The position numbers and the translations under genes were made by a program. A stretch of 64,000 bases of DNA, from the NCBI RefSeq assembly GCF_900113735.1, contig NZ_FOQM01000017.1:92061-156060 (forward strand). Reading direction: 5' to 3'. Below the pieces are notes generated by a model. The model searched no databases and was not told the DNA's origin. It was given only the letters and a program-made list of their open reading frames with translations. Below, one piece after another: positions 33,550-45,691 of the stretch. This DNA is from Bradyrhizobium sp. Gha. GTDB lineage: Bacteria > Pseudomonadota > Alphaproteobacteria > Rhizobiales > Xanthobacteraceae. Numbering within the stretch: position 1 is the stretch's first letter; every line of letters starts with the position of its first letter.

Positions 33550-34398
33550 ATGGCTCAGACCCCGCAAACCCCGCCCGCTCTGTTCGACCGTGCCTTGCTG
33601 CATGCGCGGCAGCGGCGTGCGCAGGCGCAAGGCGCCGTGAGCTTTCTGCTCGACCGGGTCGCCGAGGACATGGCCGACCGGCTGGCGGCCGTGATGCGCG
33701 AGTTTCACGCGCCGGTCGATCTCTGGACGTCAGGTGAGGGACTCCGGGGGCTGCGGGGCCGGCTGCCTGCGATCCAACGGATTGCGCTCGATGCGGCCGG
33801 CTCGGAGACATTGCCTTTTGCGCCTGAAAGCCTCGATCTCGTGGTCTCGGCGCTGGCGCTGCAATTCGTCAACGATCTGCCTGGCGTGCTTGCGCAGATC
33901 CGTCGCGCGCTGAAGCCGGACGGGCTGCTGCTCGCCGCGATGATCGGCGGCGACAGTCTGACCGAGCTGCGGCAGGCGTTTGCCGCGGCGGAGGCCGAAT
34001 GCGAGGGCGGTGTCTCGCCGCGCGTGGCGCCGTTCGCCGATCTCAGGGACATCGGCGCGCTGTTGCAGCGGGCAGGGTTCGCGCTGCCGGTCACCGACGT
34101 CGATCGCGTCGTGGTGCGTTATTCCAGCGCGTTCGCGCTGATGCAGGACCTGCGCCGCATGGGCGCTGCCAATGTGCTGATCGAGCGGCGGCGCATGCCG
34201 AGCCGCCGCGCGACGCTGCTGCGGATGGCCCAAATCTATGCCGAGCGTTTTGCCGATGCCGACGGCCGTATCCGCGCGACGTTCGACATCATCTGGCTGT
34301 CCGGCTGGGCGCCGCATGCGAGCCAGCAGCAGCCGCTGAAGCCGGGTTCGGCCAAGGCGAGCCTGGCGGAGGCGGTGAAGAAAGCGGGAGAGACGTAA
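33550..34398 (+). CDS. Methyltransferase domain protein, BioC/NDUFAF5-like
   Basis: A 282-residue protein whose N-terminus (LFDRALLHARQRRA) and core (LPFAPESLDLVVSALALQFVNDLPGVLAQIRRALKPDGLLLAAMIGG) match the NDUFAF5-like methyltransferase group of alphaproteobacteria, related to mitochondrial complex I assembly factor. The first SAM motif is degenerate. BioC is an alternative. ATG 33550 is favoured; the frame opens at 33505. Confidence 0.85.
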   Translation: MAQTPQTPPALFDRALLHARQRRAQAQGAVSFLLDRVAEDMADRLAAVMREFHAPVDLWTSGEGLRGLRGRLPAIQRIALDAAGSETLPFAPESLDLVVSALALQFVNDLPGVLAQIRRALKPDGLLLAAMIGGDSLTELRQAFAAAEAECEGGVSPRVAPFADLRDIGALLQRAGFALPVTDVDRVVVRYSSAFALMQDLRRMGAANVLIERRRMPSRRATLLRMAQIYAERFADADGRIRATFDIIWLSGWAPHASQQQPLKPGSAKASLAEAVKKAGET

Positions 34399-34407
34399 GG
34401 CTAGCAC

Positions 34408-34505
34408 CGTCATTCCGGGGCGATGCGTAGCATCGAACCCGCAATCTCGAGATTCTCAGGTGCGCAATTGCGCACCATAGTCCGCTCGCGCGCCCCGGAA
34501 TGACG
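34408..34505. repeat. Palindromic repeat CGTCATTCCGGGGCG family
   Basis: Perfect 15-bp arms CGTCATTCCGGGGCG (34408-34422) and CGCCCCGGAATGACG (34491-34505), with smaller nested palindromes between (GCGATGCGTAGCATCG, GGTGCGCAATTGCGCACC). It fills the space between the convergent methyltransferase and mutT genes and may act as a bidirectional terminator. Confidence 0.8.
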
Positions 34506-34518
34506 ATGCAAGGCATCG

Positions 34519-34929
34519 TCACATCAGCAAATCAATCAGATGCGGGATCAGCGGAATGTCCGCCGGCGGCATCGGATAGTCGCGCAGCTTGTTGGCGCGC
34601 ACCCAGGCGAGCGTCTGGCCTTCGCGGGCTTCGACGATCCCCTCCCAGCGCCGGCAGATGTAGAGCGGCATCAGGAGATGAAACGTCTCGTAGCCGTAGC
34701 TGGCAAAGGTCAGCGGCGCGAGGCACGGCTCGGCGACGGTGATGCCGAGCTCCTCGTGGAGCTCGCGGATCAGGCTCTGCTCCGGCCGCTCGCCGGCCTC
34801 ACACTTGCCGCCGGGAAACTCCCAGAGGCCGGCCAGCGTCTTGCCTTCGGGGCGCTGCGCGATCAGGACGCGCTTGTCGGCGTCGACGAGCGCGCAGGCC
34901 ACCACCAGTGTCAGCTTGAGATCGGCCAT
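34519..34929 (-). CDS. mutT: 8-oxo-dGTP diphosphatase / (deoxy)nucleoside triphosphate pyrophosphohydrolase
   Basis: A 136-residue Nudix hydrolase that removes oxidised nucleotides. The full Nudix box runs from Gly41 to Ile63 (G-x5-E47-x7-R55-E56-x-x-E59-E60-x-G62). The N-terminal LVVACALVDADKRVLIAQRPEGK and the GLWEFPGGK block are typical of MutT. It is 5 bases downstream of argJ, as often in rhizobia. Confidence 0.93.
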   Translation of the reverse strand: MADLKLTLVVACALVDADKRVLIAQRPEGKTLAGLWEFPGGKCEAGERPEQSLIRELHEELGITVAEPCLAPLTFASYGYETFHLLMPLYICRRWEGIVEAREGQTLAWVRANKLRDYPMPPADIPLIPHLIDLLM

Positions 34930-34934
34930 GATCC

Positions 34935-36176
34935 TTAAGACCGGTAATCCCCGTTGATCGCGACATACTCCTTCGTGAGGTCGCAGGTCAGCACGCGGTC
35001 GCGGCCCTTGCCGAGGCCGAGCGAGACCTTGATCGCGATTTCCGGGGCCTTCATCGCCTCCGACACCTGGGCCTCGTCGTAATCAGGATCGCGCGCGCCG
35101 CTCTTGGCGACACGGATGCCGTTGAAGGAGATCGACAGCTTGTCGCGATCGGCCGGCTCGCCGGCCTTGCCGACCGCCATCACCACGCGGCCCCAATTGG
35201 CGTCCTCGCCGGCGATCGCGGTCTTCACCAGCGGCGAATTCGCAATCGACATCGCGATCTTGCGTGCGGAGGCCTTGGTCTTGGCGCCTTCGACGGTGAT
35301 CTCGACCAGCTTGCGTGCGCCTTCGCCGTCGCGGGCGACCTGCTCGGAGAGGTCAGCGAGGATCCGGTTGAAGGCCTTGGTGAAGGCCTTCAGACGCGGA
35401 TCGCTGGCGCGGCTGATTTTTGGCGCGCCGTGCTCGGCAGCGGCGCCGGTGGCGAATGCCAGCAGCGTGTCCGAGGTCGAAGTGTCGCCGTCGATCGTGA
35501 CCGCATTGAAGGTGTCCTCGACGCCGGCTTTCAGCAATGCCTGCAGCGCGGCGGGCGCGATCGGCGCGTCGGTGAAGATGAAGGACAGCATCGTCGCCAT
35601 GTCGGGGGCGATCATGCCGGCGCCCTTGGCCATGCCGTTGATGGTGACCTTGGCCTTGCCGAGCTTCACGGTCGCGGTCGCGACCTTGGGGAAGGTGTCG
35701 GTGGTCATGATCGCCTTGGCGGCGGCGAGGTAGTCGCCGGCTTCCGCGGTTACGGCGAGGCGGCCGAGCACGCCGTCGAACTTGGTCGCGTCCAGCGGCT
35801 CACCGATCACCCCGGTCGAGGCCAGGAATATCTCGCTCTCGCTGCAGCCGACGGCCTTGGCCGCGATCTTGGCCGTCAGCGCGGTGGAGGCGCGACCGGT
35901 CTTGCCGGTGAAGGCGTTGGCATTGCCGGAATTGACGACGAGGGCGCGCGCCTTGCCGCCCTTCAGTTTCGCACGGCACCATTCGACCGGCGCGGACGGG
36001 CACTTCGATTTGGTGAAGACGCCGGCGACCGCGGTTCCCTTGTCCATGATCGCCAGCAGCACGTCGGTGCGGTTCTTGTAGCGGATGCCCGCCTCGGCCG
36101 TCGCGAGACGGACGCCCGCGATCACGGGCATATCAGGAACGTTTGTCGGGGCGAGCGGGGAGACGGAGGAGGACAT
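34935..36176 (-). CDS. argJ: Bifunctional glutamate N-acetyltransferase / amino-acid acetyltransferase
   Basis: A 413-residue ornithine acetyltransferase of the cyclic arginine pathway; it transfers acetyl from acetylornithine to glutamate. The precursor self-cleaves before Thr195, which lies in KGAGMIAPDMATML. NSGNANAFTG and LASTGVIGEPL are further family blocks, and the C-terminus ITVDGDYRS-like tail (VAINGDYRS) is typical. It is in a row with the parvulin gene (upstream) and mutT (downstream). Confidence 0.96.
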   Translation of the reverse strand: MSSSVSPLAPTNVPDMPVIAGVRLATAEAGIRYKNRTDVLLAIMDKGTAVAGVFTKSKCPSAPVEWCRAKLKGGKARALVVNSGNANAFTGKTGRASTALTAKIAAKAVGCSESEIFLASTGVIGEPLDATKFDGVLGRLAVTAEAGDYLAAAKAIMTTDTFPKVATATVKLGKAKVTINGMAKGAGMIAPDMATMLSFIFTDAPIAPAALQALLKAGVEDTFNAVTIDGDTSTSDTLLAFATGAAAEHGAPKISRASDPRLKAFTKAFNRILADLSEQVARDGEGARKLVEITVEGAKTKASARKIAMSIANSPLVKTAIAGEDANWGRVVMAVGKAGEPADRDKLSISFNGIRVAKSGARDPDYDEAQVSEAMKAPEIAIKVSLGLGKGRDRVLTCDLTKEYVAINGDYRS

Positions 36177-36220
36177 CGCGGGGGGCGCCTTGGCTTGTGC
36201 CTTGGTGAGGTCTGGACATG

Positions 36221-36256
36221 CAGATGCCCGGCCCTCTTGGCGAGGCCGGGCATCTG
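36221..36256 (-). terminator. Hairpin between the parvulin gene and argJ
   Basis: A 13-bp perfect stem (CAGATGCCCGGCC at 36221-36233 with GGCCGGGCATCTG at 36244-36256). It probably terminates the parvulin gene on the minus strand. No T-tract follows, so its strength is uncertain. Confidence 0.55.
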
Positions 36257-36300
36257 GCAGGCTTAGATACTCTCCGCGTCAGCGAAGTGACAGCGAATTC

Positions 36301-37242
36301 TTACTTCTTGGCGGGGGGCGCCATCTTGCCGTCGGCGGGCTTCGCATCGGCGGGCTTGGCCGCATCGGCGGGCTTGGCATCCTTGGCAGCGTCTGCGGCC
36401 GGCTGGTCGGTCCGCTCGACCTTGGCTTCCGCTCGCAGCTTGGCGACGTAATCGGCCTGGGCCTTGCGCGTGACGTACTGCTCGATCTGGGCCTTGACCT
36501 GGTCGAACTCCGGCGCCTTGCGGTTACGCTTCTCCTCGACCTTGATGATATGCCAGCCGAACTGCGACTTCACCGGGTCGGAGATCTTGCCGGGCTCCAG
36601 CGCGAACGCGACGGCCGAGAACTCCGGCACCATCTGTTCCTTGGTGAAGAAGCCGAGGTCGCCGCCGTCGGCGGAGCCCGGATCCTTGGACTTCTTCTTG
36701 GCGAGCTCGGCGAAATCGGCGCCCTTGTCGAGCTCGGCCTTCACCGCCTTGGCCTCGTCCTCGGTCTCGACCAGGATGTGGCGGGCGCGCACTTCCTGCT
36801 CGCCGGTGATCTGCTTGGAGGCCTCCTCATAGACCTTCTTCATGGCGTCGTCGGTGGTGGCGGCCTTGCCTTCCTGGGCGAGCAGGCTGTCCATCAGCAG
36901 GCGGTTGCGGGCGAACGCCATCCGCTTCTTGAACTCGTCGCCGTCGGCGACCTTCTTGTCCTCGGCGGCCTTGGCCACGATTTTCATGTCGATCAGGAAC
37001 GACAGGACGTTCTCGTCCTTGGTCGCAGGGTCCATCTGGGCGAGGCTCGGTCCGAGCTCCTCCTCGGCCATGGTCACGTCGCTCTTCTTGATGTCAGCGC
37101 CATTGACCTTCGCCAGGACCGGATCGTCGGCTGCCCGGAGCGGGCCCGCGAACGCCAGGGTCAGCGCCAGGGCGAGGCCTCCAGCCAGGGCGGACGCATG
37201 GCGGAAACGCAGGCCGGTGGTTACCGGGAACGAGGTGGTCAT
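36301..37242 (-). CDS. Periplasmic peptidylprolyl isomerase (parvulin family)
   Basis: A 313-residue exported foldase. A signal peptide (HASALAGGLALALTLAFAGPLRA) with cleavage near LRA/AD is followed by a SurA-like helical segment and a parvulin rotamase domain at about 160-260 (RARHILVETEDEAKAV, KKSKDPGSADGGDLGFFTKEQMVPEFSAVAFAL cut by the active-site loop). The C-terminus is an Ala/Lys/Pro-rich repeat (AADAAKPADAKPADG-like). ATG 37242 is preceded by AAAGGA. Acts on outer-membrane or exported proteins; gene name left open. Confidence 0.92.
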   Translation of the reverse strand: MTTSFPVTTGLRFRHASALAGGLALALTLAFAGPLRAADDPVLAKVNGADIKKSDVTMAEEELGPSLAQMDPATKDENVLSFLIDMKIVAKAAEDKKVADGDEFKKRMAFARNRLLMDSLLAQEGKAATTDDAMKKVYEEASKQITGEQEVRARHILVETEDEAKAVKAELDKGADFAELAKKKSKDPGSADGGDLGFFTKEQMVPEFSAVAFALEPGKISDPVKSQFGWHIIKVEEKRNRKAPEFDQVKAQIEQYVTRKAQADYVAKLRAEAKVERTDQPAADAAKDAKPADAAKPADAKPADGKMAPPAKK

Positions 37243-37597
37243 GGAAAATCCTTTTGTTGAAGCAGGGGGCTGCTCGAGCGGGGCGGACACTCGCCCAATT
37301 CAGGGGGGCTTGGCAACGCGAAAAGTCTGTCAAAATGATGAATTAGCGGCAAGATTGGCCGCCGTTGACAAGGCCCTGACCGGGCCATATCTCTGCGCGG
37401 TCGCGACCATGGCGATGGCGTTTGTTTTGCTGCGTTTTTGGCCGTTGAACCCAGACTAGCCCAATTCCCACCCATATGGCGGATGATCTCCCGCAGTTCG
37501 GGCTCTGGCGCCACAGGGCGTCACGGTGAGTTGATAGGCCAATGGGTGACAACTTCTTGGCTGCAACGCGGTTAAATCGCGAACACAGGAACTAGGC
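37243..37597. other. Intergenic region upstream of secA
   Basis: 355 bases between the divergent parvulin and secA genes, with no gene I can support. A weak sigma70-like pair is present (TTGACA 37365-37370, ATATCT 37387-37392, 16-base spacing), about 205 bases before the secA start. Low confidence that this is the real promoter. Confidence 0.35.
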
Positions 37598-40438
<2,841 letters not shown>

Positions 40439-40495
40439 CTGCCAGCAGCGTTCTCGTGCGCGTGTGAGGTGCGATGCTCGCGCCTCACACTCCGC

Positions 40496-40520
40496 CGTCG
40501 TCCCGGCGAAGGCCGGACCC
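40496..40520. repeat. Partial TGTCGTCCC-family repeat arm
   Basis: A single arm (GTCGTCCCGGCGAAGGCCGG, then ACCC) similar to the left arm of the element at 59105. No second arm is nearby, so this is a remnant between secA and the convergent lipoprotein gene. Confidence 0.5.
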
Positions 40521-40541
40521 AAACGCGGACGGGACGCCCGC

Positions 40542-42065
40542 CTACTTCACCGCGCCAAATCGGCTATCGAACGAGTTCGACGACACCACCGGCGCGGCAC
40601 CGGCCATTTGGGCGCCGTCAGCCGCACCATCGCTCATCGACGGCTTCTGCGCGGGCCGGGTTGCGGCAACCCTGGTCTCGGTGGGCTTCGCCGGCTCGGC
40701 CGGCTTGGCGGCGACGGAAGGCTTGGCGGTATCGTGGTGGACGAAGTGCGTCACCGCCGCCTTCAGCTTGGAGGCCGTGCTCGGTGCGGCGGGCGCCGGG
40801 GCCACCGAGGCGGTCGCTTGCGGCGGCGGCGTGGTCGCCGTCGTGTCGGCGGCCCCCAAGCCCATCTTGCGGCCGAGATTGGAGAAGAAGCCGCCGGATT
40901 TCTCGGCGGGCGCTGCGGTCGCGACGCGGGTGTTGGTCGCGGGCGCGCTGACAGCAACGACGGGCTCTTCCTGCGACGCGGAGGCGGTCGGCTCGAAGTT
41001 CGGCTTCGGCGGGTTGACGGTGCCGGGAATCGTGCCGGGGGCCTTCGACATCGCCAGCATCTGCAGCGTATTGCCTTCGGCGCTTTCCGACAGGCCGGTC
41101 GAACCTTCCGGTATCTTGGCCGCGAAGATCTTGTTCATGCCGCCGTCGATGCCGGTATTCATGCGTGCCACCGGCGTGCCCTTGGCGACGAGCTTGTTGT
41201 ACTCGGCCTCGTCGCGCTGCTGCTTCTCGCGCACGGCGCTGGCGATGTCTTCGGGGACGATGTAGGCCGGGCACTTCGCGGAAGCGTCGAACACGGGATC
41301 GCGCTTGGCGTCGGGCGCGCGTGCCGCGTCGAACACGTATTTCTTCTCGCAGAAGTCGACCTTCGGCTCCCGTCGCGTCACTTCGAAATGATCATAGCCT
41401 TCCTTGATCATCCGCCAGAACGGCATGTTCGGGTTGTTGCGGTGCTTGGCCATGTTCACCGGCGTCATCCGGAAAGGATAGGCCTGGAACTGGAACGCCT
41501 TCTGGCCGCCGAAGAAGGATTCCCGCCCGAGCGAATAGATCTCCGCGATCTGCTCGTCGGTCATGGCGTAGCAGCCGCGTGAGGAGCAATCGCCGTGCAC
41601 CATCAGTTGCGAACCGGTACGGCCCAAAGCGCGGTCGAAGGCGTTGGGGAAGCCGGTGTTGAATGAGAGGTAATAGGCCGACTGCGGATTCATCTGGCTC
41701 GGGTTGATCGAGTAGAACCCTTCCGGCGCCTGGCGGTCGCCTTCGCGCACCTTTGGACCCAGATCGCCCGACCAGCGGCAGATCGGATAGGTCTTGAGCA
41801 GGGCGAACTGTCCGGAGCGCGTCTGCTTCCAGATCTCGAGTTCGGCCTCCTGCTTGAACAGGCGGATCAGGATCGGCGATTGCAGATCCATGTCCTTCTC
41901 GCCCATCGCGGCGACGAGCTTTGGCGAGACCGGCTGGTTGGCCTTGGCGTTGGTCGCGAGCGAGACCTGATCGGTATCGCAACCGGCGAGCACAATGCTG
42001 GTGGCAAGCGCGACCGAAGCCAAGAGCGCACGAGCAAGCGAACGAGAATTCAAGATGGACCCCAC
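40542..42065 (-). CDS. L,D-transpeptidase-like (YkuD/YafK-type) lipoprotein
   Basis: About 507 residues. A signal peptide (LARALLASVALATSIVLAGC) ends in a lipobox with Cys29. A YafK-type catalytic region follows, with the motif MVHGDCSSRGCYAMT and probable nucleophile Cys165. The C-terminal 250 residues are Ala/Pro/Thr-rich and low-complexity, likely a periplasmic stalk. Relatives cleave or form bonds between peptidoglycan and Braun-type lipoproteins. The start is uncertain: GTG at 42065 or TTG at 42053; GTG 42122 would give a longer N-terminus. Convergent with secA. Confidence 0.85.
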   Translation of the reverse strand: MGSILNSRSLARALLASVALATSIVLAGCDTDQVSLATNAKANQPVSPKLVAAMGEKDMDLQSPILIRLFKQEAELEIWKQTRSGQFALLKTYPICRWSGDLGPKVREGDRQAPEGFYSINPSQMNPQSAYYLSFNTGFPNAFDRALGRTGSQLMVHGDCSSRGCYAMTDEQIAEIYSLGRESFFGGQKAFQFQAYPFRMTPVNMAKHRNNPNMPFWRMIKEGYDHFEVTRREPKVDFCEKKYVFDAARAPDAKRDPVFDASAKCPAYIVPEDIASAVREKQQRDEAEYNKLVAKGTPVARMNTGIDGGMNKIFAAKIPEGSTGLSESAEGNTLQMLAMSKAPGTIPGTVNPPKPNFEPTASASQEEPVVAVSAPATNTRVATAAPAEKSGGFFSNLGRKMGLGAADTTATTPPPQATASVAPAPAAPSTASKLKAAVTHFVHHDTAKPSVAAKPAEPAKPTETRVAATRPAQKPSMSDGAADGAQMAGAAPVVSSNSFDSRFGAVK

Positions 42066-42495
42066 AACGTGCCGGGCGGAAGCGTGAACCCCAATCTTTG
42101 GAGCCTGGCCTGACCGGAGCACCGGACTGTTTCAGACCAAGCCCCAGCGCTTATGCCCTGAAGCCATTGATTGAAATTCTAACCTCCGCCCCTTGGGGTC
42201 GCAACCCGACCTGACATCACGAGCCCGTTGGCGAGACGGCGTGGTCAACAGAGACTTAAACTGGGCCGGAACTTGGACCTTGCAGCGGAACCCGTACTGA
42301 GATCGCTGATTTGGGCAAAAAAAGGGTTAATGCGGGGTTACTGGCGCTCCGGAGAGGTGCCGTAGGATGGGTTAGCCTGCGATTGCGCAAGCGCAATCGC
42401 TTGGCGTCAACCCGCCTCTTTTGTTCCCGCGGAGCAGACCGTGGTGGGTTACGTCCTTCGGCTAACCCACCTACGAAGCCGGAATCCAGCCCGAA
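42066..42495. other. Intergenic region between accA and the lipoprotein gene
   Basis: No gene seen. The accA-proximal third is a repeat element (next entry); the rest, about 300 bases, should carry the lipoprotein promoter but shows no recognisable site. Confidence 0.5.
42362..42474. repeat. GGGTTAGCC-type inverted repeat
   Basis: GTAGGATGGGTTAGC (42362-42376) is matched by GGCTAACCCACCTAC (42460-42474) with one mismatch. Between them lies a palindrome GCGATTGCGCAAGCGCAATCGC. This resembles dispersed GTAGGGTGGGTTAG repeats common in rhizobial genomes. Confidence 0.7.
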
Positions 42496-43458
42496 TCAGC
42501 CCAGTTTCCGGCCGATATCGAGGAATTTCTGCCGGCGCTGCTTGCGGATGGCGTCGCCGTCCAGGCCGCGCATCTCGTCAAAGGCCTTGGCGATGGCGTC
42601 GCCCGTCGTGGCGATCACGGCGGCGGGGTCGCGGTGGGCGCCGCCAACCGGCTCCTTGATGATGGCATCGATCACGCCGAAGCGGAGCATGTCCTGGGCC
42701 GTGATCTTCATGTTGTTGGCGGCTTCCTGCGCCTTGCTGCCGTCGCGCCAGAGGATGGAGGAGGCGGCTTCCGGCGAGATCACGCTGTAGATCGCGTGCT
42801 CCAGCATCAGGACCTTGTTGGCGGTGGTGATGGCGATGGCGCCGCCCGACATGCCCTCGCCGGTGATGATGGCGACGTTCGGCACCGTCAGCGCCATGCA
42901 GGCATCGGTCGAGCGGGCGATGGCTTCGGCTTGTCCCCGCTCTTCGGCGCCGATGCCGGGATAGGCGCCGGCGGAATCGGCGAGCGACAGCACGGGAAGG
43001 CCGAACCGCTCGGCCATCTCCATCAGCCGCACGCATTTGCGGTAACCCTCCGGCCGCGCCATCCCGAAATTGTGCTTGATGCGGCTCTCGGTGGAATCGC
43101 CTTTTTCCTGGCCCATCACGCAGATGGCTTCGCCACGGAAGCGGCCGAAGCCCGCGACCAGCGCCTCGTCCTCGCCGAACTTGCGGTCGCCGGCGAGCGG
43201 GGTGAATTCGGTGATGAGCCCATTGATGAAGTCATTGAAATGCGGCCGCTGCGGATGCCGCGCCACCAGCGTCTTCTGCCAGGGCGTCAGGTTCAGATAG
43301 AGGTCGGCCAGCGCCTGCGCCGCCTTGTCCTCGATGCGGCCGATCTCCTCGGCGATGTCGGTGCCGGAGGCCGCGAGCGTCCTGAGCTCGTCGACCTTGG
43401 AGTCGAGCTCGGCAACGGGCTTTTCGAAGTCGAGATAGCTGCGCATCTGGTCTGGCAT
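42496..43458 (-). CDS. accA: Acetyl-CoA carboxylase carboxyltransferase subunit alpha
   Basis: A 320-residue subunit that, with AccD, transfers the carboxyl group from biotin to acetyl-CoA, the first step of fatty acid synthesis. Family blocks include YLDFEKPVAELDSKVDELR at the N-terminus, FGMARPEGYRKCVRLMEMAERFGLPV (in pieces), DSAGAYPGIGAEERGQAEAIA and SGGAIAI. Length is normal. It lies next to xerD, as in other rhizobia. Confidence 0.96.
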   Translation of the reverse strand: MPDQMRSYLDFEKPVAELDSKVDELRTLAASGTDIAEEIGRIEDKAAQALADLYLNLTPWQKTLVARHPQRPHFNDFINGLITEFTPLAGDRKFGEDEALVAGFGRFRGEAICVMGQEKGDSTESRIKHNFGMARPEGYRKCVRLMEMAERFGLPVLSLADSAGAYPGIGAEERGQAEAIARSTDACMALTVPNVAIITGEGMSGGAIAITTANKVLMLEHAIYSVISPEAASSILWRDGSKAQEAANNMKITAQDMLRFGVIDAIIKEPVGGAHRDPAAVIATTGDAIAKAFDEMRGLDGDAIRKQRRQKFLDIGRKLG

Positions 43459-43776
43459 CGTTTCAATATAGGGGGACGGGACAACGAGGCGAAGCGAGGT
43501 TGGCTTCAGTCAAAGAAGTGTAGCTTCTTCAAGGGCTTGACTTGTGCGCTCCCGGGAGCGCGGCAAATCACCGACAAGGCCACGGCTCTTTCTGCGGAGA
43601 TGTGGCCGAAGTCAAGGCGGTTTCGTTCACCTCTCCCGCTTGCGGGAGAGGTCGGCGCGTAGCGCCGGGTGAGGGTTTTCTCCTCTGGGCGATTGCCCCC
43701 GCGCGGAGGCACCCCTCTCCCCAGCCCTTCCCCGCAAGCGGGGGAGGGAGCGCTACCGCGTCCGGCGCACGAGACC
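43459..43776. other. Intergenic region between xerD and accA with a repeat
   Basis: 318 bases with no gene. It holds a dispersed repeat (43629-43750): the hairpin ACCTCTCCCGC/GCGGGAGAGGT (43629-43652), the phrase GCGCGTAGCGCCGGGTGAGGG, and a closing CCCCGCAAGCGGGG hairpin. This repeat type is common in alphaproteobacteria. The remaining bases carry no recognised signal. Confidence 0.7.
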
Positions 43777-44745
<969 letters not shown>

Positions 44746-44762
44746 GCCCCGGAGCCTAGCTC

Positions 44763-44909
44763 CTATTTCTTGAGAAACTTATCCGGTGGGATCGTCACCG
44801 TCATTTCCCGCGGCTTGGGATTGACGAAGTTCGCCAGCGCGAACACCACGCCATAGACGATGCCGGCGATCACGGCGACGACCGTCAGGAAGCGGAACAG
44901 GCTGGGCAT
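44763..44909 (-). CDS. Small 48-residue single-pass membrane protein
   Basis: A complete short gene, ATG 44909 to TAG 44763, coding for 48 residues. The sequence starts MPSLFRFLTVVAVIAG, continues through a single hydrophobic helix (residues 5-27, ending VYGVVFALA) and ends in a polar tail with PKPREMTVTIPPDKF. It fills the gap between xerD and the divergent aroK, with coding-like third-position GC. The tail suggests a periplasmic or cytoplasmic anchor, but function is unknown. I recall similar small proteins at this site in relatives; this needs a search. Confidence 0.75.
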   Translation of the reverse strand: MPSLFRFLTVVAVIAGIVYGVVFALANFVNPKPREMTVTIPPDKFLKK

Positions 44910-45079
44910 CGGGAAAGGTCTCGGCGAGGTCTCGGGTTTGGCAAATTAACCAATGAAATCATCCAACATGTTCGCCGTTTCGTGGCAAGAGTCCTCTGGC
45001 GAGGGCCCCGAGGGGGTCGTATAGGTGGCCGGGATGCCGCCTTTGGCGGCAAATTGAGCGAGATCCAGAGCAAGATCCA

Positions 45080-45691
45080 ATGTCCGACGTCGCGTTGCCA
45101 GCACAACCGAGCCCTGAGGCCGACATCCTGTCGGCGCTCGGCGGCCGTTCGATCGTGCTGGTCGGCATGATGGGCGTCGGCAAATCGACCATTGGCCGGA
45201 GGCTGGCAGCGCGGCTTGGCCTGCGTTTTTTCGACGCTGATGTCGAAATCGAGGTGGCCCACGCCGGCATGACCATTCCGGAAATTTTTACGACCCATGG
45301 CGAGCCCTATTTCCGCGACGGCGAGGCCCGCGTGATCGCGCGCCTGCTCGAAGGTGGGCCAATCGTGTTGGCGACCGGTGGCGGCGCGTTCATGCGCGAG
45401 GAGACGCGAACCCGCATCGCGGCGAAGGCGGTCTCGGTCTGGCTCAGGGCGGACCGCGACGTCATCATGCGCCGCGTGCGACGTCGCGCCGACCGCCCAT
45501 TGCTTCAGACCGCCGACCCCGAAGGCACCGTCACACGGCTCCTCACCGAGCGTGAGCCGATCTATGGCAAGGCCGACCTCACCATCGCCTCGCGCGATGT
45601 GCCGCATGACCGCATCGTCGATGAGACCATCGCGACGCTGCACGCCCATCTCTGCGGCGCGCCCCCAGCCGATATCGCGAGTGCCGTTTGA
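45080..45691 (+). CDS. aroK: Shikimate kinase
   Basis: A 203-residue kinase of the aromatic amino acid pathway; it phosphorylates shikimate. The P-loop GMMGVGKST is at 29-37, followed by FFDADVEIE and GEPYFRDGEARV, and the GGGAFM block. The N-terminal 20 residues precede the usual start, normal for rhizobia. It overlaps aroB by one base (TGATG). Confidence 0.96.
   Translation: MSDVALPAQPSPEADILSALGGRSIVLVGMMGVGKSTIGRRLAARLGLRFFDADVEIEVAHAGMTIPEIFTTHGEPYFRDGEARVIARLLEGGPIVLATGGGAFMREETRTRIAAKAVSVWLRADRDVIMRRVRRRADRPLLQTADPEGTVTRLLTEREPIYGKADLTIASRDVPHDRIVDETIATLHAHLCGAPPADIASAV

Noticed and set aside
34408..34505. tRNA-like sequence (GCATCGAACCC)
   Set aside because: Part of a dispersed palindromic repeat; no cloverleaf or acceptor stem.
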